DNA of 64,000 nt. It comes from Paracrocinitomix mangrovi. Its GTDB lineage: Bacteria; Bacteroidota; Bacteroidia; Flavobacteriales_D; Crocinitomicaceae. The stretch is taken from NCBI RefSeq assembly GCF_019740355.2, contig NZ_CP091819.1, forward strand, positions 1,488,001 to 1,552,000. The letters run 5' to 3'. The translations under genes and the position numbers were made by a program. Shown in pieces: positions 37,301-46,528 of the stretch (position 1 is its first letter; each line of letters starts with the position of its first letter). A model generated the notes under the pieces. That model was not told the DNA's origin and made no database searches. It saw only the letters and a program-made list of their open reading frames with translations.

Positions 37301-37891
37301 ATGCGAATTGTCGTATTCATATCTTTTTTGCTATTGACCGGAATTTCATATTCACAGTCATTAAAATCTACTTTTAAAATCAATCAATTAAATGGTGAAG
37401 TTCATTTGAGTTTAACCATACATTCTGGGAATACCTGTAATGGCTTGACTATTTATCGTTCAAAAGACAGTCTGAATTTTGAATCAATTGGTGTTATTGA
37501 TGGTTATTGTGGAAGTCTTACAGAATCTATCACCTATAACTTTACTGATGAAAACCCAATTGTTAACCAGGTGAGTTATTACAGATTTGAATTGATGGGA
37601 CTAGAATCTTCAGAAATCAAATCCATCAAGGTAATTGATTTAGAAGGGAAAAACTTTAAGATTTGGCCAAATCCAATTTCTGACACAGCCACAATATACT
37701 TTAACAATGATCTCCAAAAAGAAATTGCTTTTAACGTATATGATTTAAGTGGAAAGTTAGTGTACAGTTTAAATACATCCTCAAGTGAAATCCCAATTGA
37801 TACTTCAGAATTTGTCAATGGAACATTCATTTTCGTAATAAGAGATGAAGACAAGGAAGTGGCAAAAGGAAAATTTATCGTTCAAAAATAA
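37301..37891 (+). CDS. Small T9SS type A cargo protein
   Basis: A 196-residue secreted protein with signal peptide (residues 1-18, ending SYSQ). Residues about 20-110 resemble a fibronectin type III-like domain (NGLTIYRSKDSLNFESIG, QVSYYRFELMG), as often placed before sorting domains. The last ~80 residues are a type A C-terminal sorting domain (FKIWPNPISDTATIYF, YDLSGKLVYS, GTFIFVIRD, KGKFIVQK). No catalytic motif was found. It lies 44 bases after the diheme lipoprotein gene and may share its transcript. Small proteins made only of FnIII plus sorting domain have no assigned function. Confidence 0.8.
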   Translation: MRIVVFISFLLLTGISYSQSLKSTFKINQLNGEVHLSLTIHSGNTCNGLTIYRSKDSLNFESIGVIDGYCGSLTESITYNFTDENPIVNQVSYYRFELMGLESSEIKSIKVIDLEGKNFKIWPNPISDTATIYFNNDLQKEIAFNVYDLSGKLVYSLNTSSSEIPIDTSEFVNGTFIFVIRDEDKEVAKGKFIVQK

Positions 37892-37920
37892 AAACGCCCC
37901 TGCTCAAAAGAACAGAGGCG
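37884..37920 (-). terminator. Terminator of the SH3/Agenet-like lipoprotein gene
   Basis: CGCCCCTG (37895-37902) and CAGAGGCG (37913-37920) form a stem with one mismatch. On the minus strand it is followed by TTTTTATTTTT. It lies 22 bases beyond the minus-strand stop and may also slow convergent transcription. Confidence 0.65.
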
Positions 37921-37942
37921 CAAGTAAATACACGGTTTAATT

Positions 37943-38860
37943 TTATTCTACAGATAATCCAGTAGCAACATCTCCAAAAGGAATAACCATTGGGTCATCA
38001 CTATATGGATCTTCACACCAAACTCTTCCCATTGCAGCATCAACCTTAACCACTTTAGTGTTAACGAATGATCCTACCCAAGGAGCTTGAACAGCATCAC
38101 CTGCTTTTACGTTTGGTTTAACTGGAACCGGTGTACAATCAGCTTTAGGATATACAGCCATTTTTCCAGCAAATCCAATTGTTAAAACTTTATCTCCGCT
38201 AACAGCAATAACTGTTGCAGCCTTAACTTTACCATCAGCTTTAGCAGCAACTGTAGTTCCAGGAGCCCAAGTAGATGTAAGAACGTGGAAAGTTCCAGCT
38301 TCAATTTGCTCAGTCATTTGACCAAAACCAACTCCTTCAGAGTTTTGAGCAGGATTATCCCAATCAATATCAATATAGTTTACAACCGGAGCAGCAGGAT
38401 CTGAATCATCAGTTACAATTGCTCTTTTCATTCCTGAACCTGATTGCCACCAAGTCAACAAGATGTCTCCTTTTTTAGCAGTTTGATTAGGTTTAATCGG
38501 AACGATCATATAGTTAGGAATCTCCACTCCTTTATCTCCCATAAAATCAACTTTACTGTACTGGTCACCAGGCTCAGCTAAAGTTTGTTTGTAAAAAATA
38601 AATGTTGTGTTTTCAGCACCATCTTTTGTAGCATCTTCTTGCCAGTTTTTTGAAGGTGATAAAACGATATCTCCTGCCGCAGCATTCAATTTATCTTTTG
38701 GAAAATCAGGAAAAGGGTCGATAGCTCCACTTTCTACTACTTCTTCAGTAGTTTCTTCTGTAGTGTTATCATCATTTGTAGTTTCCTCTGTTGCTTCTTC
38801 GTTTCCTCCACAAGAGAAAAGGAATAATCCTATACCAAGGATGAAATAATTTTTCTTCAT
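37943..38860 (-). CDS. Lipoprotein with three SH3/Agenet-like repeats
   Basis: A 305-residue lipoprotein; the signal peptide ends LFLFSCGG. ATG at 38860 (MKKNYFIL) was preferred to 38902, because a TAACTTTG promoter element at 38900-38907 predicts transcription starting downstream of that earlier ATG. After an acidic Thr/Glu-rich spacer (about 20-50) come at least three ~60-residue modules with the pattern GDxVxAxW...AxVxxV...VxVxxxD: KKGDILLTWWQSGSGMKRAI, GTTVAAKADGKVKAATVIAV and KAGDAVQAPWVGSFVNTKVV. This looks like small SH3/Tudor/Agenet-type beta barrels, but that is my pattern reading, not a database hit. The function is unknown. Confidence 0.65.
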   Translation of the reverse strand: MKKNYFILGIGLFLFSCGGNEEATEETTNDDNTTEETTEEVVESGAIDPFPDFPKDKLNAAAGDIVLSPSKNWQEDATKDGAENTTFIFYKQTLAEPGDQYSKVDFMGDKGVEIPNYMIVPIKPNQTAKKGDILLTWWQSGSGMKRAIVTDDSDPAAPVVNYIDIDWDNPAQNSEGVGFGQMTEQIEAGTFHVLTSTWAPGTTVAAKADGKVKAATVIAVSGDKVLTIGFAGKMAVYPKADCTPVPVKPNVKAGDAVQAPWVGSFVNTKVVKVDAAMGRVWCEDPYSDDPMVIPFGDVATGLSVE

Positions 38861-38899
38861 AGGGTTTATCTTAATTAAAATTTTAGACGACGAATTTAA

Positions 38900-38907
38900 C
38901 AAAGTTA
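38900..38907 (-). promoter_or_regulatory. -7 promoter element of the lipoprotein gene
   Basis: The minus strand reads TAACTTTG, a full TAnnTTTG match, giving a start near 38894 and a leader of about 34 bases before ATG 38860. No -33 TTG is evident. Confidence 0.4.
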
Positions 38908-38943
38908 TCTGATTCTGTTAAGCTTTCGTCTATTTTTTTAAGC

Positions 38944-40224
38944 CTACAAATACTGAATAAGATTCTCTAATTTAATGCCTCTTGAACCTTTTAATAGGAT
39001 GGAGAAATTGTTTATTGACGATAAATCTTCATTATCTAATAAATCAATGAAATTGGAATACTTAGGAAAGTTGGAATTTGTTTTTTGAAATTCTTTGCCA
39101 ACAAGAATCGCTTTCAAACCAAGGTCATTCAATAAATCAACTATTTTTTGATGCTCTACATTGCTAATTTCACCTAGTTCCAACATATCTCCAACAATGG
39201 CCAATTTACTTTCTGCTGTAATCTCAGCAAAACTTTGGATTGCGGCTTTCATTGAAGTAGCATTAGCATTGTAACAATCAACTATTAAAGTATTTCTATC
39301 AGATTTTTGAATTTGTGATCGATTATTTGAAGGCTGATAATTTGACAATGCCTCATTTATTGCAGCAGGTTGTACACCAAAGTAATCACCTATACAAACA
39401 GCTGCTAAAAAATTAGTGAAATTATATCTCCCTGTCAGCTTTGTTTCTATTATCTCAGAATGATAAGTTGAGTTGTTCCATTTAAATGAAACAAATGGAT
39501 TCATTTCAACTAATTCACCTTGAATATTAGCCGATTCTTCACCATAAGTAACAAGAGGGGCCTTGGGCAAATGTGATTTTAAGGTTTCATCATCTGCATT
39601 ACAGAAAATAACGCCTTGTACTTTTTCCATCCAACGGTACATGGCAGTTTTTGTTTGGATTACGCCTTCAAGCGAACCAAAACCTTCAATATGAGCAGCA
39701 CCGACATTTGTAATTATTCCATGATTAGGTTCTGCAATTTCAACAAGTTCTTGAATATCCCCGGGTTTATTTGCACCCATTTCAATAACAGCAAAGTCAT
39801 GTTGACTATTAAGTTTTAACAAAGTAAAAGGCACACCTAAATGGTTGTTTAGATTACCTTCTGTAATTAAAACATTGTATTTCTTTTTCAAAACAGCTCC
39901 AATCAACTCCTTGCTTGTAGTTTTACCATTACTACCAGTTATTCCAAGTATAGGAATATCGAACTGTTTCCTATGAAAATTAGCTAGTTTTTGTAGTGTT
40001 TCAAGAACATCATCCACCAAAAATATTTGATCCGAAGTTTTGTACTCAGCTTCATCTACTATTGCATAACTACAACCTTCATCAATTGCTTTTTGAGCAT
40101 ATTCATTACCATTAAAATTAGCACCTTTTAGTGCGAAGAAAATAGTATTAGGCTCCAGATTTCTTGTATCGGTGCAGACACCCTTGGAGGTTACAAACAA
40201 TTCATGCAGATGACTGATATTCAT
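38944..40224 (-). CDS. murF: UDP-MurNAc-tripeptide--D-Ala-D-Ala ligase MurF
   Basis: A 426-residue cytosolic Mur ligase that adds D-alanyl-D-alanine to the UDP-MurNAc-tripeptide in peptidoglycan synthesis. The N-terminal domain has DTRNLEPNTIFFALKG. The P-loop is GITGSNGKTTSKELI, and NLNNHLGVPFTLL, EMGANKPGDI, TNVGAAHIEGFGS and the C-terminal DCYNANATSMKAAI and GDMLELG follow in family order. In several Flavobacteria murF sits beside gldJ, but here they are about 37 kb apart. It lies 83 bases upstream of the lipoprotein gene and downstream of pgk on the same strand. Confidence 0.94.
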   Translation of the reverse strand: MNISHLHELFVTSKGVCTDTRNLEPNTIFFALKGANFNGNEYAQKAIDEGCSYAIVDEAEYKTSDQIFLVDDVLETLQKLANFHRKQFDIPILGITGSNGKTTSKELIGAVLKKKYNVLITEGNLNNHLGVPFTLLKLNSQHDFAVIEMGANKPGDIQELVEIAEPNHGIITNVGAAHIEGFGSLEGVIQTKTAMYRWMEKVQGVIFCNADDETLKSHLPKAPLVTYGEESANIQGELVEMNPFVSFKWNNSTYHSEIIETKLTGRYNFTNFLAAVCIGDYFGVQPAAINEALSNYQPSNNRSQIQKSDRNTLIVDCYNANATSMKAAIQSFAEITAESKLAIVGDMLELGEISNVEHQKIVDLLNDLGLKAILVGKEFQKTNSNFPKYSNFIDLLDNEDLSSINNFSILLKGSRGIKLENLIQYL

Positions 40225-40311
40225 GTTGCCAAAAATAGGACAATATGAGGTTAAATCATCACCTTTGAAAAGAGATATTTACAATGTTAAAAGTTGAAAA
40301 CTTTGTTTGAA

Positions 40312-41508
40312 TCAATCGTTTATAATAGCTGCAATACCAGGTAATGTAACGCCTTCAAGATACTCTAACATAGCACCACCACCAGTTGATACATGACTTA
40401 CCTGATCTGCCAAATGAAATTGATTTACTGCGGCAACAGAATCACCTCCACCAACTAAAGAAAAGGCACCATTTTTAGTAGCTTTTGCCACAGCTAAGGC
40501 TATCTCCTTGGTTCCGTTTTGAAATTTTTCTAATTCAAAAACTCCCATTGGTCCATTCCACAATATCAATTTAGAATCAAGTACACACTGTTTGAAAGCT
40601 TTAATTGAATCTTCAGCAATATCTAATCCCATCCAACCATCAGGTATTTGATCAATTTTTACAGATTTAGTATTGGCCTCATTGGAAAACTCATCTGCTA
40701 TAATAGTATCAGTTGGAATCAACAAATTAACTCCTTTCTCCTTTGCTGCTGACATGATTTCTCTTGCCGTTTCCAAGAAGTCTTCTTCTACCAAAGAATT
40801 ACCAATTTGACCTCCTTGTGCCTTGATAAAAGTATAAGCCATTCCTCCACCAACAATCAAGTTATCTACTTTATTCATCAACTCAGTGATAATTGATATT
40901 TTGGATGAAACTTTTGCACCACCTACAATTGCGGTTAAAGGTTTTTGATTTGATTTCAACACTTTATCTACACTCTCAATTTCTTTCTCAATTAGATATC
41001 CAAACATTTTGTCGTTTGGAAAAAACTGAGCAATTACTGCAGTTGATGCGTGTGCTCTATGTGCAGTTCCAAATGCATCATTGATATACACATCTCCGTG
41101 TTGAGCTAATTTTTTAGCCATTTCAACATCACCTTTCTTTTCTCCTTCATGGAATCTCAAATTTTCAAGCAACAATACTTCTCCAGGTTTTAAATTAGCT
41201 GACATTTCAAAAGCCTTAGCACTAATACAGTCAGTTGCAAACTGAATTGACTGCCCCAGATTCTCTTCCACTTTTGAAATGATATTTTTCAATGAAAACT
41301 TGTCTTCAGGAATGTTTTTTGGACGCCCTAAATGAGACATCAAGACAACACTTCCTCCTGACTCCAACACCTTTTTTATAGTAGGGATAGCAGCCTTGAT
41401 TCTTGTATCGTCAGTTACTTCAAGCGTTTCTTTGTTCAATGGAACATTAAAATCTACTCTAATTAAAGCTCTTTTTCCAGCAAAGTTGTAAGAAGAAATG
41501 TTTTTCAT
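40312..41508 (-). CDS. pgk: Phosphoglycerate kinase
   Basis: A 398-residue glycolytic enzyme catalysing 1,3-bisphosphoglycerate + ADP to 3-phosphoglycerate + [71 protein letters not shown] and GGGDSVAAV are all present. The reading frame extends upstream to 41568, but ATG 41508 gives the normal ~398-residue length, and a TATATTTG promoter element at 41533-41540 lies inside the extension, so that part would not be transcribed. Confidence 0.96.
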   Translation of the reverse strand: MKNISSYNFAGKRALIRVDFNVPLNKETLEVTDDTRIKAAIPTIKKVLESGGSVVLMSHLGRPKNIPEDKFSLKNIISKVEENLGQSIQFATDCISAKAFEMSANLKPGEVLLLENLRFHEGEKKGDVEMAKKLAQHGDVYINDAFGTAHRAHASTAVIAQFFPNDKMFGYLIEKEIESVDKVLKSNQKPLTAIVGGAKVSSKISIITELMNKVDNLIVGGGMAYTFIKAQGGQIGNSLVEEDFLETAREIMSAAKEKGVNLLIPTDTIIADEFSNEANTKSVKIDQIPDGWMGLDIAEDSIKAFKQCVLDSKLILWNGPMGVFELEKFQNGTKEIALAVAKATKNGAFSLVGGGDSVAAVNQFHLADQVSHVSTGGGAMLEYLEGVTLPGIAAIIND

Positions 41509-41532
41509 GTCGTTACTTAAAATTTGAGCCCG

Positions 41533-41540
41533 CAAATATA
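41533..41540 (-). promoter_or_regulatory. -7 promoter element of pgk
   Basis: The minus strand reads TATATTTG, a full consensus match. Transcription would start near 41527, about 19 bases before ATG 41508. No TTG at the expected -33 distance was seen. Confidence 0.5.
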
Positions 41541-41575
41541 ATCCAGTTTCAGATTCTGGATATGACATCTGTCAA

Positions 41576-41998
41576 TTATTCTTCATTTTCGGCTAATTGT
41601 TTCCAATATGCCCTCCACCGAAAAGTCACTCTTTTATCACCATTAAAAATCAAACCCAAGTTTCTTCTATCCAGCCCGATTTTTCTAGCAAAACAAATTG
41701 CACAACTGTAAACAGTATCAGACTTTAGAGGTTGATAAGGATAGGAACATATTATATGCGGATCATTGGTAAAGGAACGCGTAACTATAGTCAATGAATC
41801 AACTACATCAACTGTGAAGTAAATTGTTAATCTTCCAGGCATTTTACCGGCCTTGAAACTAATAGTATCCATATTAATCTCAATCATTTGATTAGGTTCT
41901 ACCAATTCAAAATGTAAAGTATCCGGATATGCCCAAACTTTTAATTGAGCAGAAGCTTTTAAACTAATACCAAAAAATAGAAATATCACCCAGCGCAT
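41576..41998 (-). CDS. Small secreted protein, unknown
   Basis: A 140-residue protein with signal peptide (residues 1-18, ending ASAQ). The mature part is beta-rich (LHFELVEPNQMIEINMDTIS, GRLTIYFTVDVVDSLTI), suggesting one Ig-like or C2-like sandwich, and contains a CAICFARK segment with two cysteines. The C-terminus is basic with three tryptophans or tyrosines (FRWRAYWKQL). I do not recognise a family. It lies between the DUF5777/cytochrome pair and pgk on the same strand, with 69 bases to the former. Confidence 0.6.
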   Translation of the reverse strand: MRWVIFLFFGISLKASAQLKVWAYPDTLHFELVEPNQMIEINMDTISFKAGKMPGRLTIYFTVDVVDSLTIVTRSFTNDPHIICSYPYQPLKSDTVYSCAICFARKIGLDRRNLGLIFNGDKRVTFRWRAYWKQLAENEE

Positions 41999-42067
41999 TT
42001 CGCCAAGTTAAAAACTAGATGCAGCTTAAATTAAACTTTAACAGATTCCTAACAAAGCAATATTGAA

Positions 42068-42916
42068 TCACAACTGGAATCTTCTATTAAAGAAGAATCC
42101 AAACCTAAATTGGCCGTCCAACCAATTGGAAGTTGTAAGCGGAATGAACAAATTCTCATTCATTGCTTTAGCATTTGAAAAATGTAATGAAAAGGTATGT
42201 CCTCCCGTTAAAATTTCAAAACCAAAACTCAATGGATCTTGAGCAGGGATTGATGATGGACGATTAAATACATGACTGTATTCGCATAAAACCGCTAGCG
42301 TTTTAGTAAATCTAAATCTAGCCGAAGTTCCGGCAAAATATAAACCATTCACATCTCCAAAAGCCACTAAATTTCTATGATTATATCCCAAATTAATTTG
42401 CCAGGTAAATCTGTCACCAAACTTTCTGGTAATTAATAGCTGATTTGTAAAAATGAAACGATTGATAAATCTTGGATAAGATGTTACAGATGTAGAATCA
42501 GGTGCTTTTTTTGCATACGGCAAAGCAATTGAACTTACAAAAGCCATTGAAATAGGCATCTTAGACGTTTTTTGTTCTAAAATTTTATACTTCACATAAC
42601 CATCTACCACTTGCGTTCTAATCCCAACACCTTTTGATCTACCTAAACCAACATCCAGATTACCTAATATTCCGTATTCAAAAGCTAACCGAACATCAGC
42701 CAAATTATCAAATCCAAAAAAGTTGCTGATTCCACCAGATTCCCCTGCAAGATCACCAAATTTATGTGCAACGATAAATTCTAAATTATTTCGTTCAATA
42801 CATTCAGTACTGTGATTATTGATTACCCTGGTTCCGGCAAATGATTCATAAACTTTATCCTGACCAAAAGATTTTACTGCAGAAAAAGCAATAAGGAGTA
42901 GTAGTATTTTTTTCAT
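42068..42916 (-). CDS. DUF5777-family beta-barrel protein
   Basis: A 282-residue predicted outer-membrane protein with signal peptide (residues 1-18, ending KSFGQ). The mature start FAGTRVINNHSTECIERNNL and HKFGDLAGESGGISNFFGFD are the DUF5777 signature, followed by alternating strands and the C-terminal FRFGFFFNRRFQL. The family is Bacteroidota-specific, lacks a proven role, and often sits next to cytochrome c or YceI-type genes. The start overlaps the cytochrome c stop by 4 bases (ATGA type), so the two are co-translated and probably act together in the envelope. Confidence 0.85.
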   Translation of the reverse strand: MKKILLLLIAFSAVKSFGQDKVYESFAGTRVINNHSTECIERNNLEFIVAHKFGDLAGESGGISNFFGFDNLADVRLAFEYGILGNLDVGLGRSKGVGIRTQVVDGYVKYKILEQKTSKMPISMAFVSSIALPYAKKAPDSTSVTSYPRFINRFIFTNQLLITRKFGDRFTWQINLGYNHRNLVAFGDVNGLYFAGTSARFRFTKTLAVLCEYSHVFNRPSSIPAQDPLSFGFEILTGGHTFSLHFSNAKAMNENLFIPLTTSNWLDGQFRFGFFFNRRFQL

Positions 42917-43959
42917 TCTTTAGCTTTTGTTTCGATAAAATAGATCAAATCCAACATCTGTTTATCGCTCATATTTTCAAAAGTATATTGTGGCATGTAT
43001 TGCTTTCTACCACTAATTGAATAAGTTCCGTATCTAGTTATGTGAGAAATTGAAAAACTGTTATACTTCTCTTTTTTCGCCGCTAAAAATTTAAAAGATA
43101 GTTTATCCATCCCTAAATCAAAATTGGTAATTCCTTTGCCATAAGCGTGACAATGTAAACAACCTCCCTCATATATATACTTACCACTTTCAAAATTGGG
43201 TTGATAATCCGGAATAACAGGAATTTTTGAAGTTCCAAAATGTGCATCATTGTATGTGTTATACTTTGATTTCAGCAACTTGACACCATCCTTTTTATTC
43301 TTTTCATTTAAAGCAGATAGTTGATTTAATTCTTGAGAAGTAAAAACCAAATCAGAGATTTTTAACTCTAGTGTTTTATAATAGTGAATTATGCATCTTA
43401 TTTCCCAAAACTCAAGCTCTCTCCCTTGCGAACACTGAGTGGCACACAATTGAATGGCATTGTAAAGTGTATCTCTGGTATTCTTCACCAAATCGCCATA
43501 CTTTTTATCATAATCCCCATTGTACCAATGTTCTTTGTTATACATACTATAAAATGTAGAACCTGGTAAAAAAGGCACCTTATTTTTCATGCTATATTTT
43601 AATACTCTGTCGGGAGATTCATCCGCAGGATCATCCGTCTCAAGTACGATATTATGACAATCAGTGCAAACAAAATATTTTGAAATGCGATCAATTGAAC
43701 CATCTTCCAACTCACCATACTTGATTAGACGTTCTCCAATTTTTGCAGAATCAGGATCAATTTTTTCTAAATAATGTACAGGTTTTTGATCACCGAGTTC
43801 AATTAAGGCTTTTTGAACTGTCCAATTACTGAAATCTTCCTGTTGTAAATTTTTGCTGTGCGAGTAAGCCGAATATTCTCCGGATGAGGCATTAACAAAG
43901 GATAAAACACCTACCCCTACACTTAAAAGCACGACAAGTAGTAATAATCTCTTTAGCAT
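42913..43959 (-). CDS. Diheme cytochrome c
   Basis: A 348-residue exported protein with an N-terminal hydrophobic segment (about 5-22, LLLLVVLLSVGVGVLSFV) serving as signal peptide or anchor. Two CXXCH motifs bind heme: CTDCHNIVLE near residue 95 and CLHCHAYGKG near residue 275. The second is in a class I cytochrome c fold, with MPQYTFENMSDKQMLDLIYF supplying the likely axial methionine. A Cys pair (CATQC) in the middle is not a heme motif. It is a periplasmic electron carrier. It is coupled to the DUF5777 barrel gene and divergent from recG, with 41 bases between them. The partner oxidase or dehydrogenase is not in the window. Confidence 0.85.
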   Translation of the reverse strand: MLKRLLLLVVLLSVGVGVLSFVNASSGEYSAYSHSKNLQQEDFSNWTVQKALIELGDQKPVHYLEKIDPDSAKIGERLIKYGELEDGSIDRISKYFVCTDCHNIVLETDDPADESPDRVLKYSMKNKVPFLPGSTFYSMYNKEHWYNGDYDKKYGDLVKNTRDTLYNAIQLCATQCSQGRELEFWEIRCIIHYYKTLELKISDLVFTSQELNQLSALNEKNKKDGVKLLKSKYNTYNDAHFGTSKIPVIPDYQPNFESGKYIYEGGCLHCHAYGKGITNFDLGMDKLSFKFLAAKKEKYNSFSISHITRYGTYSISGRKQYMPQYTFENMSDKQMLDLIYFIETKAKE

Positions 43960-43962
43960 TTT

Positions 43963-43970
43963 TAACTTTG
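43963..43970 (+). promoter_or_regulatory. -7 promoter element of recG
   Basis: TAACTTTG is a full consensus match, 30 bases before the recG ATG, inside the 41-base divergent spacer. No -33 TTG was seen. Confidence 0.4.
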
Positions 43971-44000
43971 AAAGAAGAAAGATAGGAATTATTTGTTCGA

Positions 44001-46100
44001 ATGAAAAATGTATTATCCACTCCCATTGTCTACCTAAAAGGTGTTGGCCCTAAAAGGGGTGAGATTTTACAGAAAGAAGCAAACATTCACACCTACAGAG
44101 ATCTACTGAATTATTTTCCTTTTAGATATATAGATAAGTCGGCTTATCATAAAGTATCTGATATTCCTTTTCAAGAAGGTGCTGTTCAATTAAAAGGACA
44201 AATTATTGGATACAAAGAAGTAAAACAAGGAAGAACAAAAAGGTTAGAAGTTAGATTTGAAGATGAAACGGGCATTATAGAACTTATCTGGTTTAAAGGT
44301 GGAAAGTGGATCATTCCCAAACTTGAAAAAGGAGGATGGGCAAAGGTTTATGGAAAGGCAAAAAAGTATGGTGCAAAATTCAATATTGCGCATCCAGAAA
44401 TTGAATTTTTAAATGGTCCAAACGAAGACAGTCTTGGTTTGCAAGCTGTTTATCATTCAGGAGAAAAATTACAAAATCTGGGATTTACGTCAAAAGGTTT
44501 TGAAAGAATAGTAGCCCAATTATTACCTGCCTTAAAAAACCAAATCCACGAGTTTTTACCTGACTGGTTAATGGCTGATTTGAATTTAATGAGCAGAGAG
44601 CAAGCTTACTTTGAAATTCATCAACCCAGCTCCTATGAAATGGCTCAAAAAGCACAGGTTCGTCTTAAGTTTGAGGAACTTTTCATACTTCAAATGGAAT
44701 TGCTGTTTAGAAAGGAAATCACCAAGAAAAAAATTAAGGGATTGAAATTGGAAACAGTTGGTGCCCATTTCAATGAATTTTACAAAGAACATTTACCATT
44801 TGATTTAACCGGAGCTCAAAAAAGGGTGATCAAAGAAATAAGATCAGATATTGGTTCCGGAATTCACATGAACAGATTATTGCAAGGAGATGTTGGTAGT
44901 GGAAAAACATTGGTTGCATTAATGGTAATGCTGATAGCTATAGATAACGGTTACCAGGCTTGCATGATGGCTCCGACTGAAATTTTGGCCAATCAACATT
45001 ATAATACCATTTGTGAATTCCTCGCAAAAATGGATTTAAAAGTTGCTTTGCTTACCGGATCAACCAAAAAAGCAGATCGTAAAATATTACATGAACAATT
45101 GCGAGCCGGTGAGATCAATATTCTAGTGGGAACTCATGCATTATTAGAAGATGTTGTGATGTACAAAGATTTAGGCATTGCAATTATTGATGAGCAGCAT
45201 AGATTTGGTGTAGCGCAAAGGTCAAAGCTTTGGAAGAAAAACTTATTACCTCCTCACATTTTGGTGATGACCGCCACTCCTATCCCAAGAACTTTAGCTT
45301 TAACTTTTTATGGGGATTTGGACATTTCAGTGATTGATGAAATGCCTCCAGGTAGAAAAGAAATACAAACATCTCACAGATTTGAATCTGCCAGACTAAA
45401 TGTTTTCCAATTTTTAGAAAATGAAATAACTAAAGGCAGACAGGTTTATATCGTATATCCATTAATTCAAGAATCTGAAAAGTTGGACTATGAAAACTTA
45501 ATGGATGGATATGAAGCTATTACTAAGCGTTTTCCTTTGCCAAAATACAAAGTGAGCATAGTTCACGGCAAAATGAAACCTGAAGACAAGGATTACGAGA
45601 TGAAGATGTTTTCAGAAGGAAAAACCAATATAATGGTGGCGACAACAGTAATTGAGGTTGGTGTGAATGTTCCTAACGCATCTGTTATGGTAATTGAAAG
45701 TGCGCAAAAATTTGGATTGTCCCAGCTGCATCAGTTGAGAGGCCGAGTTGGAAGAGGTGCAGATCAATCATACTGCATTTTAATGACCAATCATAAATTG
45801 GGAGAAGATGCAAAAAAGCGACTAATGACCATGGTTGAAACAAATGATGGTTTTAAAATTTCAGAGGTAGATTTAAAATTGAGAGGTCCGGGAGATATTA
45901 TGGGTACCCAGCAAAGTGGCTTGTTAAATCTTAAATTATCTGACCTGTCCAGAGACGCTCAAATAGTTAAATTAGCCCGAATCAAAGCAGAAGAATTGAT
46001 AGAAAGAGATCCCAACCTCAGTGAAAAAGGGCATCAAAAAATTGCTCAGGTTTTGCGAAAAGTATTGAAAGAAAAACCAAACTGGAGCCGTATTTCATAA
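44001..46100 (+). CDS. recG: ATP-dependent DNA helicase RecG
   Basis: A 699-residue superfamily 2 helicase that remodels stalled forks and branched DNA. The N-terminal wedge/OB domain includes YLKGVGPKRGEILQKEA and LIWFKGGKW. Helicase motifs: I QGDVGSGKTLVALM, Ia MAPTEILANQHY, II DEQHRFG (the RecG DEQH box), III MTATPIPRTLALT, V TTVIEVGVNVPNA and VI QLHQLRGRVGRG. The length is normal and no domain is missing. Confidence 0.96.
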   Translation: MKNVLSTPIVYLKGVGPKRGEILQKEANIHTYRDLLNYFPFRYIDKSAYHKVSDIPFQEGAVQLKGQIIGYKEVKQGRTKRLEVRFEDETGIIELIWFKGGKWIIPKLEKGGWAKVYGKAKKYGAKFNIAHPEIEFLNGPNEDSLGLQAVYHSGEKLQNLGFTSKGFERIVAQLLPALKNQIHEFLPDWLMADLNLMSREQAYFEIHQPSSYEMAQKAQVRLKFEELFILQMELLFRKEITKKKIKGLKLETVGAHFNEFYKEHLPFDLTGAQKRVIKEIRSDIGSGIHMNRLLQGDVGSGKTLVALMVMLIAIDNGYQACMMAPTEILANQHYNTICEFLAKMDLKVALLTGSTKKADRKILHEQLRAGEINILVGTHALLEDVVMYKDLGIAIIDEQHRFGVAQRSKLWKKNLLPPHILVMTATPIPRTLALTFYGDLDISVIDEMPPGRKEIQTSHRFESARLNVFQFLENEITKGRQVYIVYPLIQESEKLDYENLMDGYEAITKRFPLPKYKVSIVHGKMKPEDKDYEMKMFSEGKTNIMVATTVIEVGVNVPNASVMVIESAQKFGLSQLHQLRGRVGRGADQSYCILMTNHKLGEDAKKRLMTMVETNDGFKISEVDLKLRGPGDIMGTQQSGLLNLKLSDLSRDAQIVKLARIKAEELIERDPNLSEKGHQKIAQVLRKVLKEKPNWSRIS

Positions 46101-46186
46101 AACACAATACTTTGCAAGTGTTGAAAACTAAATTTTTATTGGGAGTTGAAATTTTGTAAATTATAGATGAACCAAATCTATAAGTT

Positions 46187-46528
46187 ATGAAAGGAATCAC
46201 AAACAGAGTACTAGCAATTTCCCTATTTTTCATTACTTCAACAACTTTTGGACAAGTCTCAGGAGATTTAAAAAGAGACAATAGAAAAGTAACGAAGAAT
46301 ATAAAATATACTGTATCTTACAGCAAACCGGGAAAGATGATCTTCAGCATAGTTGTTGACCGAAACGGAAATGTAATCACTTGTTTAATAGATGAGCATA
46401 AAAGCACCATACGACAAGGCCCTATTATGCTAAAGTCAAGGGATATGATTAAAAACGGTTTAAAATTTGAAGCCGGGAATTATCCGCCGAATCATCACGG
46501 TTATGTAGAAATAAATACGACACAATGA
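46187..46528 (+). CDS. Secreted TonB C-terminal-domain-like mini-protein (copy 1)
   Basis: A 113-residue protein with signal peptide (residues 1-24, ending TFGQ). The mature ~90 residues contain GKMIFSIVVDRNGNVITCLI followed by KSTIRQ and KNGLKFEAG. These align with the C-terminal domain of the TonB protein in this window (IYVDSNGNVVRTE, KST, KYEK). There is no transmembrane helix and no proline linker, so it cannot be a normal TonB. Its 3' end overlaps the next gene as ATGA, and that gene encodes a paralogue. The function is unknown. It might compete for or sense TonB-box partners, but that is speculation. Confidence 0.7.
   Translation: MKGITNRVLAISLFFITSTTFGQVSGDLKRDNRKVTKNIKYTVSYSKPGKMIFSIVVDRNGNVITCLIDEHKSTIRQGPIMLKSRDMIKNGLKFEAGNYPPNHHGYVEINTTQ

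Noticed and set aside
41509-41568. Twenty-residue N-terminal extension of phosphoglycerate kinase
   Set aside because: A TATATTTG promoter element sits inside it, and phosphoglycerate kinases begin at the equivalent of ATG 41508.
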